From Heloderma charlesbogerti (Eukaryota > Chordata > Lepidosauria > Squamata > Helodermatidae), in the NCBI GenBank assembly GCA_026122225.1, contig JANEZZ010001952.1, positions 310,001-374,000 on the forward strand: 64,000 nt of DNA, read 5' to 3'. Both the position numbers and the translations under genes were made by a program. The notes beneath the pieces are model-generated. The model did no database searches. It saw nothing but the letters and a program-made list of their open reading frames with translations, and was not told the origin of the DNA. Below are positions 20,790-31,732 of this stretch, piece after piece. Every line of letters starts with the position of its first letter. The first letter of the stretch is position 1.

Positions 20790-21104
20790 CATCAGACCAA
20801 AAGTCTCTTTAAGAAGGATGCAGACAAGCTGGAGAGGGTTCAGAGGAGGGCAACGAAGATGATCAGGGGCCTGGAAACAAAGCCCTATGAAGAGAGACTG
20901 ACAGAACTGGGCAAGTTTAGCCTTGAGAAGACAAGACTGAGGGGTGACAGGATAACGCTCTTCAAGAACTCAAAAGTTAGTCACAGAGAGGAAGGCCAGG
21001 ATCTCTTCTCGATCATCCCAGAGTGTGGGACACAGAATAATGGGCTGAAGTTACAGGAAGCCAGATTCTGGCTGAACATCAGGAACAACGTCTTGACTAT
21101 TAGA

Positions 21105-21750
21105 TAGGGATGTACGAAAGTCACTTACCTTTTCGCAGGGGTGCTTCACGGTGGGGGGGAGGCGCTTCGCTTCTCCCCCCGAAGTTCAGGCAAGCGGGGG
21201 AGGCGTCCCGCCTTGCCCGGCTGAAATTCAGGCCGGGGAGAAGCGCCCCGTCTCCCCGGCCGCGAAACAAAAAGTAAAAAACCCCAACAACAACCGTGAT
21301 ACGATTAACGTAATGATTAACGTAGCCTATCACGGCTAGATTTCCAAAGTCAGCCATGATAGGCTACGTAAATCGTTATGTAGCCTATCACGGGTGACTT
21401 TGAAAAAAAAAAAAGCGCGTACGCAAATGGCGGCGCCCTATGGGTTTGGAAATCTAGCCGTGATAGGCTACATTAATTGTTACGTAGCCTATCATGGGGT
21501 TGTTGTTTTTTTTACACTTTACTTTGTAATGGCGGCGGCGGCGGCGGCAGCCGGTCGGAAGACCAGCTACCGCCCCCGCCCCCGACAAAAGGCCGACGAA
21601 CCGCCGCCGGGACCCGCTGCCAGGAGGGACATTCGCCAAAGGTAAGTACCATCCCGGGGGGGCGGAGAATTTCACCGCCGATTTCGGGGGGCCGAATGTG
21701 TTGGCACGCGGCCCCCCGAAGATTCGGGGAGAAATTCTCCTCCATCCCTA
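21105..21750 (-). mobile_element. foldback hAT (A left, B right) inside CR1
   Basis: Left flank CTATTAGA (21097-21104). Right flank is CT--TAGA with 2 nt missing, so this is an 8-bp duplication with a later deletion; the CR1 text (GACTNTTAGAGCA) supports this. A end with donor-like AAAAG|GTAAGTG on minus; GATAGGCTACGT-type palindromes at 21296-21335, 21357-21392 and 21460-21495. The ATGGCGGCG palindrome is only half present at 21427-21440, so the central array is collapsed. B-end stem-loop 21660-21740 ends CATCCCTA. Confidence 0.85.
21529..21641 (+). other. exon-like ATG stretch of 113 nt ending AAAG|GTAAGT
   Basis: ATG at 21529 then 37 open codons plus 2 nt to AAAG|GTAAGTACC. Peptide begins with M and seven alanines then GRKTSYRPRPRQ, and ends ARRDIRQ. 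Relative to the 107-nt versions it has 6 extra nt in the alanine run, so frame and phase 2 are kept. The best-preserved long copy of the B-end exon-like module. Confidence 0.42.
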
Positions 21751-21929
21751 CTTAGAGCAATGCAACCATGGAACCAATTCCCTAGGGAGGTGGTGGGCTG
21801 GAGGCATTCAAGACGAGGCTGGACAGCCATCTGTCAGGGATGCTCTGACTTGGATTCCTACATTGAGCAGGGGACTGGACTTGATGGCCTTGCAGGCCCC
21901 TTCCAACCCTACTATTCTATGATTCTATG

Positions 21930-23035
21930 TCCAGCATTCTTTTCCCACAGTGGCCAACTGGATGCCTACTGGGAGCTAGGGATGGCAGAGAATTCCGCCA
22001 CGGATTCCAGTGAGGCCGGATTCTGTAGAATCCGGCCTCCCGGAATCCATAGCAGAACGGCCTCCTGCCCCCCCCAGAATTCCCCAGGATGGCACTTACC
22101 TGGGGCAGATGTGGTGGATTCGGTGGCAGCAGGTGCGGCGCGTGCGGCGATGGGTGCTACAGGGCGGTGGCTGCAGCGGCGGCGGCTGGTCTCCTGACCA
22201 GCCGCAGCCGAGCACAGCATACACAAATGGCAGCGGCTACAGCGGCCACTATTTGCTTTCGCTATTTTTCGCCGTTCTGACCTACGTAAATATTTACGTA
22301 GGCAATTACGGCGAGAAAAAAAGGAACTGCAAATAGCGCCCACTACACTATTTGCAGTTCCCTTTTTTTTTCCCGCCGTAATTGCCTACATAAATATTTA
22401 CGTAGGCTAGTACGGCAAAAAATAGCGAACGCAAATGGCGGCTGCCGTAGCCGCCGCCATTTGCGTACGCTGGTTTTTTTGCGGGGGGGGGTTAGCCGTG
22501 ATAGGCTACATAAATTCTTACATAGCCTATCACGGTTGCCTGGCTGGATGCAAATGGCGGCCGCTATGGCAGCCGCCATTTGCGTCCGCACCAGCCCGTC
22601 CGCGGCTGGAAATCCAGCTGCGGACGGCCCTGGCCGGCTGCTCTGTGGCCTGGCCACGGAGCAGAGCTGGCCATCAAAGATTCCGGGGGGAAGACCGGAT
22701 TGACTCCCCCATCAAGGATTCTGGGGGGGAGGGACGGAGAGCCTCCACCCCGCAGTGGATGCCCCGACCAGAACAGGTAAGTGATTCGTACATCCCTACC
22801 GGGAGCTCACAAGCAGGAGGACATGAGCACCTTCCTGTTCATGTTCTCTAGCAACTGGTATTCAGAGGCAGAATTCTGGGATAGATGTTCAGGGCCCCAG
22901 TCATACTGCCTCCGATTCTGGAGGTAATATATACCCATCATGACTACTAGCCATTGATAGCCTCATCCTCCATGAATCTGTCTAATTCCATTTTAAATCT
23001 ATCCAGGTGGGTGGCCATCACTATCTGGCCATTGC
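21930..23035 (-). mobile_element. LINE 3' UTR (same family as 31446-31720), split by a foldback hAT
   Basis: On the minus strand: AATGGCTAGTAGTCATGATG then GGTATATATTACCTCC, AGAACATGAACAGGAAGG, and after the insert CAGTTGGCCACTGTGGG then AAAAGAATGCTGGACAT. Matches in order the plus-strand copy at 31446-31720 and the shorter one at 49865-50098. It is a LINE tail (CR1/L2-like); the exact clade is not determinable from the tail alone. Confidence 0.6.
21977..22798 (+). mobile_element. foldback hAT (B left, A right) inside a LINE tail
   Basis: Flanks CTGGGAGC (21969-21976) and CCGGGAGC (22799-22806), 7/8. The left B end has the GGATTCTGTAGAATCC subtype, with CCCCAG|GTAAGTGCCATCC pointing out on minus near 22098. 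Array 22220-22600: GGCAGCGGCTACAGCGGCCA type, GACCTACGTAAATATTTACG type (22280-22312), GCAAATAGCGCC...CTATTTGC (22330-22352), a second TACGTAAATA type (22383-22412), GCGGCTGCCGTAGCCGCC (22435-22462) and GATAGGCTACAT (22499-22535). Right A end: CAG|GTAAGTG at 22777. Confidence 0.87.
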
Positions 23036-23638
23036 TAGGGATGTGTGACAGTGGCAATTCCATACCATTTAAGCCTGACAGCATTTTGCCATATTTCTAT
23101 TCCAATAGGTGGGAGTGGACCTGTACAGATTGTTGTTGTTGTTGTTTTGTTTTCGTGCACATTAAATAGATTCAGTTTCCCCCCTTCCCCCGGGTCCTGT
23201 GATTTGTGCAAATAGGATTATGTGCGTGGGGTTTTTCTTAATATTATTTTTGGGTCTTTTTATTGTGCAAATAGGATATTTGTTGTTGCTGCTGCTGTTG
23301 TTGTGGTGGTGGTCTTTAAATCTGTGCAAATGGGATCATTTTAGTAATTTCTAGGTTTTTAAATTTGCACAAATGGGATCACATTTTGGGAGGTCTTTAA
23401 ATTTGCACAAATGGGGTCGTTATATATCAATGGCCTTTCACCGGTCCACCTGTATTGCCATTGTAATGTAGCATCACTCCAGGGCATTGTGTGGAATTTA
23501 AATGGCAGCCCCTGGTCCCAGTCATCTGACACTGATCAGATCACCAGGACATTTAGGGGGCAACATCAGTGGTGGTGGGCCCTGCCAGGACTCTTGCACT
23601 TCTCAGTTGCCTGAGGGTCTTGCTTGCTGATAGTGGAC
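23036..23638. repeat. TAGGGATG-started repeat with degenerate GTGCAAATRGGAT units
   Basis: TAGGGATGTGTGACAGTGGC at 23036 may be a hAT-like start, but no end was found. Between about 23195 and 23425 the words TTTGTGCAAATAGGAT and TTTGCACAAATGGGAT recur five times at irregular spacing. One more lies at about 26018. Confidence 0.4.
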
Positions 23639-24075
23639 TAGGGATGTGCAAATCAGCCAAGCCTGAGTTTGCTGAAGTTCTCCAAATCCCATCTTGAAGC
23701 TTGTTCTGATTCGAGTCCATATCAGATTGGGAGGATTTTTTTTTCTTTTCACCTGAAATTACATGCATATTTTCATGAGTATTATTTCAAATGTGCACAT
23801 CAATTGTGCACATCTTTGAAACATACACATTCTTCTCCCAATGATTAAAGCCTATTCGTGCACATTTTTCAAAAGTACACTTTTTTAATGTGCATTTTTC
23901 AAATGTGGTGTCAAATGCATTTTTTTGGGGGGGGGTCCACAGATCACGTTGCAAAGTTCAGAAATGTACAAACTTCGACTGCAGATTGATTCGAAATCCG
24001 TGTTCAATCCAGAAGGTGCAAACTGGGTAAATCCTGATCAAAAATAAACTGAAAAGAATTTCTCACACATCCCTA
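23639..24075. mobile_element. hAT-like MITE, family 4 relative
   Basis: TAGGGATGTGCAAATCAGCC at left, CTCACACATCCCTA at right; flanks TAGTGGAC and CACTGGAC (6/8). Contains GTGCACAT-rich text. A truncated relative lies at 49322-49480 (same ATTCG/CTTGAGTCCATATCAGATTG block). Non-coding. Confidence 0.6.
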
Positions 24076-24197
24076 CACTGGACCTGGCCGTGAACTCACG
24101 AGAGCTCTATTTTTATCTTCAAACCATGTTCAATGAATGTATGGAGAGGGGGAGGGAACATGGTAACACCTTCTGAAAGGGCTGCTTGACCTCCACA

Positions 24198-24601
24198 TAG
24201 GGATGCTGGAGAAATTCAAGATGGATAAAAATGAGCTCGGATTCCTAAGAATCCGACCTGCGGAATCTGCTGCGGAGTGATCCCCTGAGGTCTCACAGAG
24301 TCCGTGGACTTTCAGGTGATTTTTTTACTTTCCCAAAATTTACGCTTATACATCCGTACAATAATACATACGTTTCTGCCGAGGAAGCATTGAATGGAAT
24401 GGGAGACAATTCACTAAATGTTACATACTGAGGTAAATTATGGAAATACTTAGGTAAATATTTATGTAATTATTTGCGCATTTTTCCACATGACAGAAAA
24501 AAAATATTTGCATCTATCTGTGGGCAGACAATGGAACAAAAGGTGCCTGACAATCTGCAAAATACAGACGGGGCAGATTCTACACTGTCCATACATCCCT
24601 A
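24198..24601. mobile_element. hAT-like MITE, family 3, copy 1
   Basis: TAGGGATGCTGGAGAAATTC to ACTGTCCATACATCCCTA; perfect 8-bp duplication CCTCCACA (24190-24197, 24602-24609). 404 bp. The reverse-oriented copies at 41874-42262 and 59956-60370 match throughout (GGATTTCTAAGGATCTGACC type block, AAAAATATTTGCATC, TAAGTATTTACATAA). Non-autonomous. Confidence 0.82.
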
Positions 24602-24699
24602 CCTCCACATGCCCCATTGAATGTGCCAGAAGACGTTAGTGTGCATGTACAGTGTTCTTGATTGTGTGTACAGTTTAATGTGCACTGAGATGGATTCAT

Positions 24700-25202
24700 A
24701 CAATCTGCTAAATGTGTGGTGGTCGGGGGGGGGGCACTGGGTATGATCCTGCTCCCCCCTCACTGTATTTTGTGGAAGTGGTTTGAAAGCAAGAATAGGG
24801 GTATGAAGGTTTGAGGCCTACAGAGGCAAGGAAAAGAAAAAGGTCAGGCCTAGAGGTCTGGGGCTTTTTGATGGGAGGGGTATCCCTGAGAGGAATAGTG
24901 TCATTTCCCCAGTTAAGTTTCATTTCTTCAGGTTTGAAACAGTACTTTCAGTTTTGAGGGAGGAGGCTATATAAAGAGAGCAAGAGAGTCAGAACAGAGA
25001 CTGAAGAGGGAAGTCTAAGTACAGCTAGGGTAAAGGAACTGGCTTTTTGCAACTTTTATTTTCTCTTAATGGCATTTGTATCACTCAGCTCTATTGTGTA
25101 AATACCTTTAGTTGTGATTGTTTGTTTTCATTTCCCAGTAAACTGTTGTGGTTGAACCCCAAATGTCTGGTGTGTCAATCACCCCACGTCCTAAACCCGA
25201 CA
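24700..25202 (+). mobile_element. possible solo LTR
   Basis: A TATA-like CTATATAAAGAGAGC at 24968, AGTAAACTGTTGTGG near 25138 as a poly(A)-signal-like stretch, and an end CCTAAACCCGACA suggest an LTR. The left edge is uncertain (TGTGGTGGTCGG near 24715) and no target duplication was found. Confidence 0.3.
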
Positions 25203-25299
25203 TTATTGTAAAGGGGAAAGTAAAAGAAGGAAGGTGGGACTCTTAAGGAGGAAGGAGATCCTTAAGGAATTGTTCAGGGGGTCCAGGTCATGAGGGGAA
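25203..25299. other. unassigned
   Basis: Purine-rich spacer; could be internal sequence of the possible LTR element to its left. Confidence 0.2.
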
Positions 25300-25430
25300 T
25301 CTTGACAAGGTGTTAGGTGACTTTTGGCAAGCCACAAAGCCTCAGCCTCATACCTACAACACAGGGATAATAATATGAAGTGTTTTGAATGCCACCAAAT
25401 GCTATGTGCATGCTATGTCTTAAATTATTA
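25300..25430 (+). mobile_element. MIR/CORE-like SINE remnant
   Basis: TTAGGTGACTTTTGGCAAGC then CACAAAGCCTCAG and ACAGGGATAATAATATGAAG, then TGAATGCCACCAAATGCTAT, follow MIR body order (GTGACCTTGGGCAAGTCAC, CCTCAGTTTCC, GGGATAATAATA). No tRNA head retained. Confidence 0.5.
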
Positions 25431-26586
25431 ACTTATTTTTTTATGAGATTAAATAGATTTACTGCTAAAAAACATAGTTCTAAGGAGGAGCATAGGGGAG
25501 CAGGAGTTGGTGTGGAAATGCAAGTGCGTAATGTGGAAATATTCATGGGCAACTGCACACAAAAGTAATTTTCTGATCGAGTGCATGCTACGATGCACCA
25601 GTCCCTTGTAAATTACAGAATGACACAAAGAGAGAAAGAGATAGAAGCACCAAAGCAGATTGCCGGGGCGGGGGGGGGGGTGCAATTCGGTATTATAAAA
25701 AGCCTCACGCTTGTGCTGATTCCAGGGTGGCTTTCAGGCGGTCAGGCGAAGAAACTTTCTGCTTTCCCTTTTTAATCCTCAGAATTGAAGTAGATGCTTG
25801 TAGCATCCTGGGAACATCTGACTAGGGACATATGAGAATTCTGTTTTGGAGGTGAAATCTTGATAGATTTTTCTGGCTCAGACCTGGTGAATTTTGTTCC
25901 TCACGCCCCGCCCCCACTTCCCCCACTGGTGTTGACTTGATCTGTACCTGTTTTGTTTTTGTTTTTTTTATTGGTGGGAGTGTGTACAAATTCAATTTAT
26001 TGGGACAGGGGATCCTGAAATTTGTGCAAATGGGGTCATACTTTTTTTTATTCTTTATTTTTAATTGGCAATCTTGTGCAAGTGCACACAATTGCAAGTC
26101 CACCTGTCCACTATGCAGTACATAGGGGCGTATTCCTCTAAAATGTTCCTTTTAAAATGTTTTAACTGTTTTAATAAGATGTTTTATTCTTTTATCTTGC
26201 TGGTAACTGCTCTGAAATTTTTGATGTGGAGTGGTATATAAATAGTGTATGTAAAATAAATAAATAAATAATCTCCCTCTTCTCAATGTCAATATCCTTG
26301 TCAGTTTCATCCTCTCTACACACTGCCTCCTTTAGACCAGCAGAACAATATTCCATACTTTTCAAAGAACTTGTCAATTTCATCATCTACTGTGATGCTT
26401 CCTGAGTGAAGGGTGTGTGTTTGTGTGTGTGGAAATTGACAGTCTTTTGTATTTCAGTAGGTTCTTTTATATGTTCACAGATGATTAACACATGAGTGTT
26501 TACATGGGGGTGGGGGAGCTAACACAAACTTTTGGTGGACTACTAAATTTTGTGAACCTGTTTGGTAGGCTGGTGTAGCACAAAAG
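25431..26586. other. unassigned, AT-rich
   Basis: No gene. Contains poly-G at about 25670-25680, one GTGCAAATGGGGTCATA unit at about 26022, a LINE/SINE-like tail ATGTGGAGTGGTATATAAAT with (AAAT)n at about 26225-26270 and a (GT)n at about 26412-26430. Confidence 0.4.
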
Positions 26587-27467
26587 TAGGGGTGGACGAA
26601 AGTCACTTACCTGTCCTCGAAGCTTGTTTGAGGTGGGGGGGAGGCGAAGTTCAGGCCGGGGGGGGAGGCTTCCCGCCTCACCCGGCCGAAATTCAGGCCG
26701 GGGGGGAGGCTTCCCGCCTTGCCCGGCCGAAATTCAGGCCGGGGAGGAGGCGCCTCACCTCGCCCGGCCGCGAACTCCAAGTTTTTTTTAAAAAAAACAA
26801 ACGCCCCCGTGATAGGCCACGTGACGATTAACGTAGCCTATCACGGCTAGATCTGCAAAGTCAGCCATGATAGGCTACGTTAATCGTCACGTAGCCTATC
26901 ACGGGTGACTTAAAAAAAAAAAAAGCGCGTACGCTAATGGCGGCCCCCATAGGGAGCCTCCATTCGCGTTCCTTATTTGGTCTCTGTAGTCTACGTAAAT
27001 CTTTACGTGGACTACAGCGACCAAATAAGGAACGGGAATGGCGGCTCCCTATGGGGGCCGCCATTAGCCGTACGTGCTTTTTTTTTTTTAAAGCCACCTG
27101 TGATAGGCTACGTGACGATTTACGTAGCCTATCACGGCTGAGTTTGCAAATCTAGCCATGATAGGCTACGTTAATTGTCACGTAGCCTATCACGGGGGCG
27201 TTTTTGTTTTTCTTTTCTTTTCTTGGAATGGCAGTGGCTGCAGCCGGTCGAAAGACCGGCTGCCGCTCCCGCCCCGCACGAACACCCACCGAACCGCTGG
27301 CCGGACCCGCCGCCGGGAGGGACATTCGGCAAAGGTAAGTCCTGTCCCGGGGGGGATGCGGGGGGTGGGGGGGTGCGGAGAATTTCTCCCATAAACTTGT
27401 TCGGGGGGCCGAACACGTTGGCGCTCGGCCCCCCGAAGTTTCGGGGAGAAATTCTCCACCATCCCTA
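26587..27467 (-). mobile_element. foldback hAT (A left, B right), well preserved
   Basis: Perfect 8-bp duplication CACAAAAG (26579-26586, 27468-27475). A end with GGACAG|GTAAGTG on minus; three GGGAGGCTTCCCGCCT-like repeats. Central palindrome of about 390 bp: GATAGGCTACGT pairs at 26809-26905 and 27100-27198 flank ATGGCGGCCCCCATAGGGAG blocks, with the CTACGTAAATCTTTACGTGG centre near 27004. B end: exon-like stretch, AAAG|GTAAGTCCTGT at 27335, stem-loop 27378-27455 with CCATAAACTTGTTCGGGG, CATCCCTA. Same architecture as 4062-4966 in reverse. Confidence 0.9.
27228..27334 (+). other. exon-like ATG stretch of 107 nt ending AAAG|GTAAGT
   Basis: ATG at 27228, 35 open codons plus 2 nt. The peptide starts MAVAAAGRKTGCRSRPARTP and ends GRDIRQ. 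Same length and phase as 4199-4305. Between those two copies I count roughly as many amino-acid-changing as silent differences, so coding constraint is not demonstrated. Confidence 0.42.
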
Positions 27468-28472
27468 CACAAAAGTCACATCTCTAACAAGCTCTAACTA
27501 CCAAATGATAGTTAAAAAAATGATGAGGTACTGTGGCTGAAGCACAGGCCTGTGCAAGATCAGGAAGAATTATTTATTAGCCTGTTGAAACCAATAGGAC
27601 ATTTTGCATTAACTTCAATAGGTTCTGACTCAGAGCCCAGGAATGTGGCAGATGAAAAGACTGTTATTCCAAAAGAAGGAGATTTCAATTCTCTCTCTCT
27701 CTCTCTCTCTCTCCCCCACACACACGCACTACATATTACAAGGTGTTTTGCTTTTCTGATTCTCTCATCAGGTTTTTGTATCTAATCATGTTTTGCATTT
27801 TTCTTGGGGTGAAGCAAGCTCTGAAGTCCTGTCTCCAGTTTAGAGAAATAATAATGCCTGAGATGCACTGCAGCCTTTGTAGCTTGTATGCCAAGGGGGA
27901 GGAGGAGATAAGTGGGAAGAAAAACAAATAATTTTCCTGGGATCTTGTTCTCAGTACCTTGAGGGAGGTTGCTGGCATAATTTTAAGTCCACTGTGTTGT
28001 CAAAGCAAAGAATATCTGTGAGGAAAGGAATACAGTTAGAAACCAAATATGAGGAAGGTGGAAAAATGGGGGAGGGGTGCTTAGGAGTTTGACTTCAAAT
28101 TAGGAGTTCTGTTTTTTCTTGACCAGTTTCCTAGTGGCCTTGACAAAGATTTTGCTGAGCACTGGAGATGGCTAAAAACAAAACAAAACAACAAACCAAC
28201 ACAATGCTTATGGGGAGAAAAAGGTCCTCAAGGACTTTTAGCTTCCCTCAAAATCCCCGAGATTCTCAGGCTAGCTGGAACCTACAAATATTTTAGCCTC
28301 CCTCTAAATGAGGAGTAAAAATGGCAAATAAATTTGTTTAATTTGCATTTCAAGGGAACTTAACAAATTCACACTATGCAAACCAAAACGTGACTGGAAC
28401 ACAGTAATAGATTGATACCTGCTTTTCCTAAGTTTGTGATCAAAGATGGTACATTAAAAATGCAAACAAAAT
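27468..28472. other. unassigned; (CT)n at about 27690-27713
   Basis: No gene or element recognised in about 1 kb apart from a (CT)n microsatellite followed by (CA)n. Confidence 0.4.
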
Positions 28473-30163
28473 TAGGGATGTCAGAGAATTCCGCGATGGA
28501 TCTTGGCGAGGCTGAATGCCAGTGCATTCGGCACCTCAAAACCTAGGGATGTCAGAGAATTTCACCACGAATCTCGGGGAGGCCGAATGCCAGCGCATTT
28601 GGCCCCCCAAAATTGGTGGCGAAACAGACTGCCCCCCCCGCACCCCCCAGGATGGGACTTCCTTGTGCGAATCCTCCTGGAGGCGGCGGCTGCGGCGGTG
28701 GTTTGGCGGCGGCGGCTGGTCTTCCGACTGGCTGCCGCCACCGCCATTTCCAGTAAAAAAAAAAAAAAGTGATAGGCTACGTAAAGATTTACATAGCCTA
28801 TCACGGCTAGATTTTAAAAAAATACCGTGATAGGCTACGTAAATGTTTATGTAGCCTATCACGGCTGAGTAAAAAAAACACAAAAAACTGCACGTACGCA
28901 AATGGCGGCGCCCATGGGTGCCGCCATTTGCGTTCCTTATTTTGGCACGTCTAGTCTATGTAAACATTTACGTAGACTACGGCGAAAATAAGGGGAACAC
29001 AAATAGCGTAGATGCTACGCTATTTGTGTTCCCCTTATTTTCGCCGTAGTCTACGTAAATGTTTACATAGACTAGATGTGCCAAAATAAGGAACAGAAAT
29101 GGCGGCACCCATGGGCGCCGCCATTTGCGTACGCAAGGTTTTGGTTTTTTTACTCAGCCGTGATAGGCTGCGTAAACATTTAAGTAGCCTATCACGGCTG
29201 ACTGCAGGGATGCAAATGGCGGTGGCTACGGCCGCCGCCATTTGCGGCCCGGCCGGCCAGGATTCGGGGGTGGAGGGACGGAGCACCTCCCCCCCGGCCA
29301 GGATTCGGGAGCGAGGGATGGAGCGCCTCCCCCCCGGCCAGAATTTCGGGGGGGAGGGATGGAGCGCCTCCTCCCCACCGCGAATCAAATTTCGTTCAAG
29401 GTAAGTGACTTTCTTACATCCATATCGAAACCCATCGTGGAACGAAGTCCCCGCCACCCACCCCACAAAAGGCACACGGGACGAAGTCCCTGCTGCCCCC
29501 ACCCCACGAAAGGTGCATGAAATGCAACACCTACCTACTCCCATCTGCGCTGCTGTGTGAATGGTGGGTGTCCTACAGCCACCATTCGCATCTTCCTCTT
29601 CAGCCGTGATGGGCTACGTAAATACTTAATACATAAATGCCATTTGCATCCCTGCGGAGGCCGTGATAGGCTACGTAAGTATTTATGTAGCCTATCACGG
29701 AGGGGGGGGGGAAACCCGAGCGTATGCAAATGGTGGTAGCTGCCGCCATTTGCGTACACTGGGGTTGTTTTCCACCTGCCGTGATAGGCTACATAAGTAT
29801 TTACGTAGCCTATCACGGCGGGGGGGGGGAAACCCGAGCGTACACAAATGGCAGCGGCTACCACCATTTGTGTATGCTCAGGTTCCCCCCCCCGCCGTGA
29901 TAGGCTATGTAAATTTTTACGTAGCCTATCACGGCGAAAGAAAGGGATGCAAATGACAGCGGCTACGACAGCCGCCATTTGCATCCCTGCAGGGCTGCCC
30001 AGCGGATAGGTGTCCGGCTGTGGGCGGCCAGAGCTGGCTGGCAGCTCCACGGCTTGTCCGCGGAGTGGAGCCAGCCGGCCAGGATTCCGGGGGGAGGGAC
30101 AGAGCACCTCCCCCCCCAGCGGAACCCAGTGGAGCCAGGTAAGCGGGGTTTCGTACACCCCTA
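28473..30163 (+). mobile_element. foldback hAT, outer element of a nest
   Basis: Left B end TAGGGATGTCAGAGAATTCC followed after 71 bp by the insertion of a second element (28544-29424). The B end then resumes as CGTGGAACGAAGTCCCCGCC, closely like 44930-45020. Array 29560-29985: GATAGGCTACGTAAGTATTT palindromes at 29666-29700, 29781-29818 and 29897-29934, separated by ATGGTGGTAGCTGCCGCCAT-type units with CCCGAGCGTA and its complement in mirror order. Right A end: GCCAG|GTAAGCGGGG at 30139, then ACCCCTA. Flanks AACAAAAT and AAAATGTG do not match. Confidence 0.78.
28544..29424 (+). mobile_element. foldback hAT, inner element
   Basis: Flanks TCAAAACC (28536-28543) and TCGAAACC (29425-29432), 7/8, lying within the outer element's B end. 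Left TAGGGATGTCAGAGAATTTC; right TTCAAG|GTAAGTGACTTTCT then ACATCCATA (decayed CATCCCTA). The array is symmetrical about 29008: GATAGGCTACGTAAAGATTT (28768-28802), GATAGGCTACGTAAATGTTT (28830-28864), ATGGCGGCGCCCATGGGTGC (28902-28928), CTATGTAAACATTTACGTAG (28955-28976), GCAAATAGCGTAGATGCTACG centre (29000-29025), then mirror units to 29192. Confidence 0.87.
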
Positions 30164-30474
30164 AAAATGTGTATAGTTCAGAAAAGTGTGCACAATAAAT
30201 GCTTATATTGTATAGAAGTGTGCATGAATGCTGTATTTGGGTGGGGTGGGGGGCATTGTCACCTGAAAAAAACAAATATGCATGATTTGAAAAATGCATA
30301 CAGAAATGCTTAGAATATACATACATTTTGAGGAATGCAGATGAAAATACATACACATTTTCCCGTAGACTTGCAAAAATTGACATGGAAGCCAGGCGAA
30401 ACAAACTTAACTTGGGAAAAAATTACAAAATGAAGCAATCTAACTTAACAGATTTGTCCATCCCTAATGGGTAG
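30164..30474. repeat. AT-rich hAT-like MITE remnant
   Basis: Ends GATTTGTCCATCCCTA at 30466, the family-4 type terminus (TAGGGATGGACAAATC on the other strand, also found at 47785). TGTGCA/TGCATG-rich interior. The left end was not found, possibly lost at the junction with the foldback to its left. Confidence 0.45.
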
Positions 30475-30720
30475 TGAGACCCAGTATTGCAAAGTGGTTC
30501 ACAAGCTGGACTAGGATGGGGGACACCCAGGTTCATATCCCTATTCAACCATGAGGCTCAATCGGTGTCTTCCATTCAGTTATCCTCCCTCACCCTGCCC
30601 TCTTTCAGTCTAACCTAACTCACAAGGTTGTTCTGAGCATATGACAGGTGGGGATAGCTATGTACTGGAGCCTAAAATAAAAGAAAAAGTATGATATAAA
30701 TGCAGTAAATAAATAAATGA
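30475..30720 (+). mobile_element. tRNA-derived SINE
   Basis: Same family as 8755-8990, more decayed: AAAGTGGTTCACAAGCTGGA, CAGGTTCATATCCCT, ACCATGAGGCTCAATCGGTG, ACTCACAAGGTTGTTCTGAG, AAAGTATGATATAAATGCAG then TAAATAAATAAATG. Confidence 0.65.
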
Positions 30721-31354
30721 CCAAGCAAGAAAATACACATCTTTTAGCTTTCCTCAACATTGCTGAAGTATTTTGGCCGACTGGGAACCTCCAATTCCAT
30801 CTTAATTATCACCTTAGGTGAATTTCTGTGGTAATTCTATTAGGGATGTGACAGAACATCACTACCCACCCTCATACATCTCTCTGGTCTTGCTTCCTTC
30901 CCAAATTTTTGGATGTTTTGCCTGATCTCTAGGGACAGATCTCCGAGTTCACTTCAGAACATTACTTGGCAGCAGCTCTTCAAACTGGATGCCTCGTTCC
31001 CATGGACTTATAAGATAGGAAAAGGGTAACTGATTGGTTCTCCATCCCTTTTCTTTTTATCCCAGAGAAATCTGAGGCTTTCCCATCTCTGCTCAAATAA
31101 TGCACATGAAGGAAGAGAGATTAGGACAGAAAGTAATTTAGGCAGTATTTCCTAACATCCTCAGATAAAGGCGAAGCTCAAGGATTTCTGATCTTTGTAG
31201 GCTCCTGGTTATTACATGTTCTACTTGACTTTTAGCTGAGCCGTTAAAGCAACAACTAACATCAGAATGGAGCTGGTAAGCAGTTCCTTGCTGGGTATCA
31301 GCTGGATCCCACATGCAATTTTATTTACTTTTTAGACAATCATAAGGTCTTTGT
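30721..31354. other. unassigned
   Basis: No recognisable gene or repeat. Confidence 0.35.
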
Positions 31355-31445
31355 CAATATGGTGCCCTTCAGATGTTTTGGACGTCAACTCCCATCAGCC
31401 CCAGCTAGTGTGGCTGATGGTCAGGAATACTGGGAGTACAAGATG
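31355..31445. repeat. palindromic MITE ('GGTGCCCTTCAG' family)
   Basis: ATATGGTGCCCTTCAGATGT then TTTGGACGTCAACTCCCATC and AGCCCCAGCTAGTG: left arm and loop of the family at 13005. A related right-hand arm with CTCCTGAAGGCACTCGGTTG then AGGAAGGCC lies at 31733-31850. Confidence 0.55.
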
Positions 31446-31720
31446 TAGTGATGGCCACCAATTTGGATGGCTTTAAATGGAGGTTAAGGCGAACTCCTGA
31501 AAGAGAAGGCTATGAATGGCTACTAGTCCTGATGGCTATATGCTACCTCCAGTATCAGAGGCAGCATGCCTATGTACACCAGTTACTGGGGGACGTGGGT
31601 GGGAGGGTGCTTGTGAATTTCCCACGGGCAGCTGGATGTCCACTCTGTGTGCACAGCATGCTGGATTAGATGGACCCTTGGTTTGTTCCAGCATGGCTCT
31701 TATGATCTTATGTTTTTATG
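31446..31720 (+). mobile_element. LINE 3' UTR tail
   Basis: GATGGCCACCAATTTGGATG then GCTTTAAATGGAGGTTAAGG, AGGCTATGAATGGCTACTAG, TGATGGCTATATGCTACCTC, CAGTTACTGGGGGACGTGGG, GCATGCTGGATTAGATGGAC then CCTTGGTTTG, ending TTATGATCTTATG. Best copy in the window of a CR1/L2-like LINE tail, also at 19555, 21930 and 49865. Confidence 0.65.
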
Positions 31721-31732
31721 AGTTGTCATCCA

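Larger units (their letters stand above)
20790..21932 (+). mobile_element. CR1 LINE 3' part, split by a foldback hAT
   Basis: 20800-21000 translates to DKLERVQRRATKMIRGLETK then PYEERLTELGKFSLEKTRLR and GD, a recurrent C-terminal motif of CR1 ORF2 (the RT polyprotein of CR1 LINEs). It continues into the 3' UTR (CTGAACATCAGGAACAACG), is interrupted at 21105-21750, and resumes with GGAACCAATTCCCTAGGGAG, GGACAGCCATCTGTCAGGGA and the terminal ATTCTATGATTCTATG. 5'-truncated and non-functional. Confidence 0.85.

Noticed and set aside
24700..25202. Confident solo LTR
   Set aside because: TATA-like and poly(A)-like signals exist, but neither a left edge nor a target duplication could be fixed.
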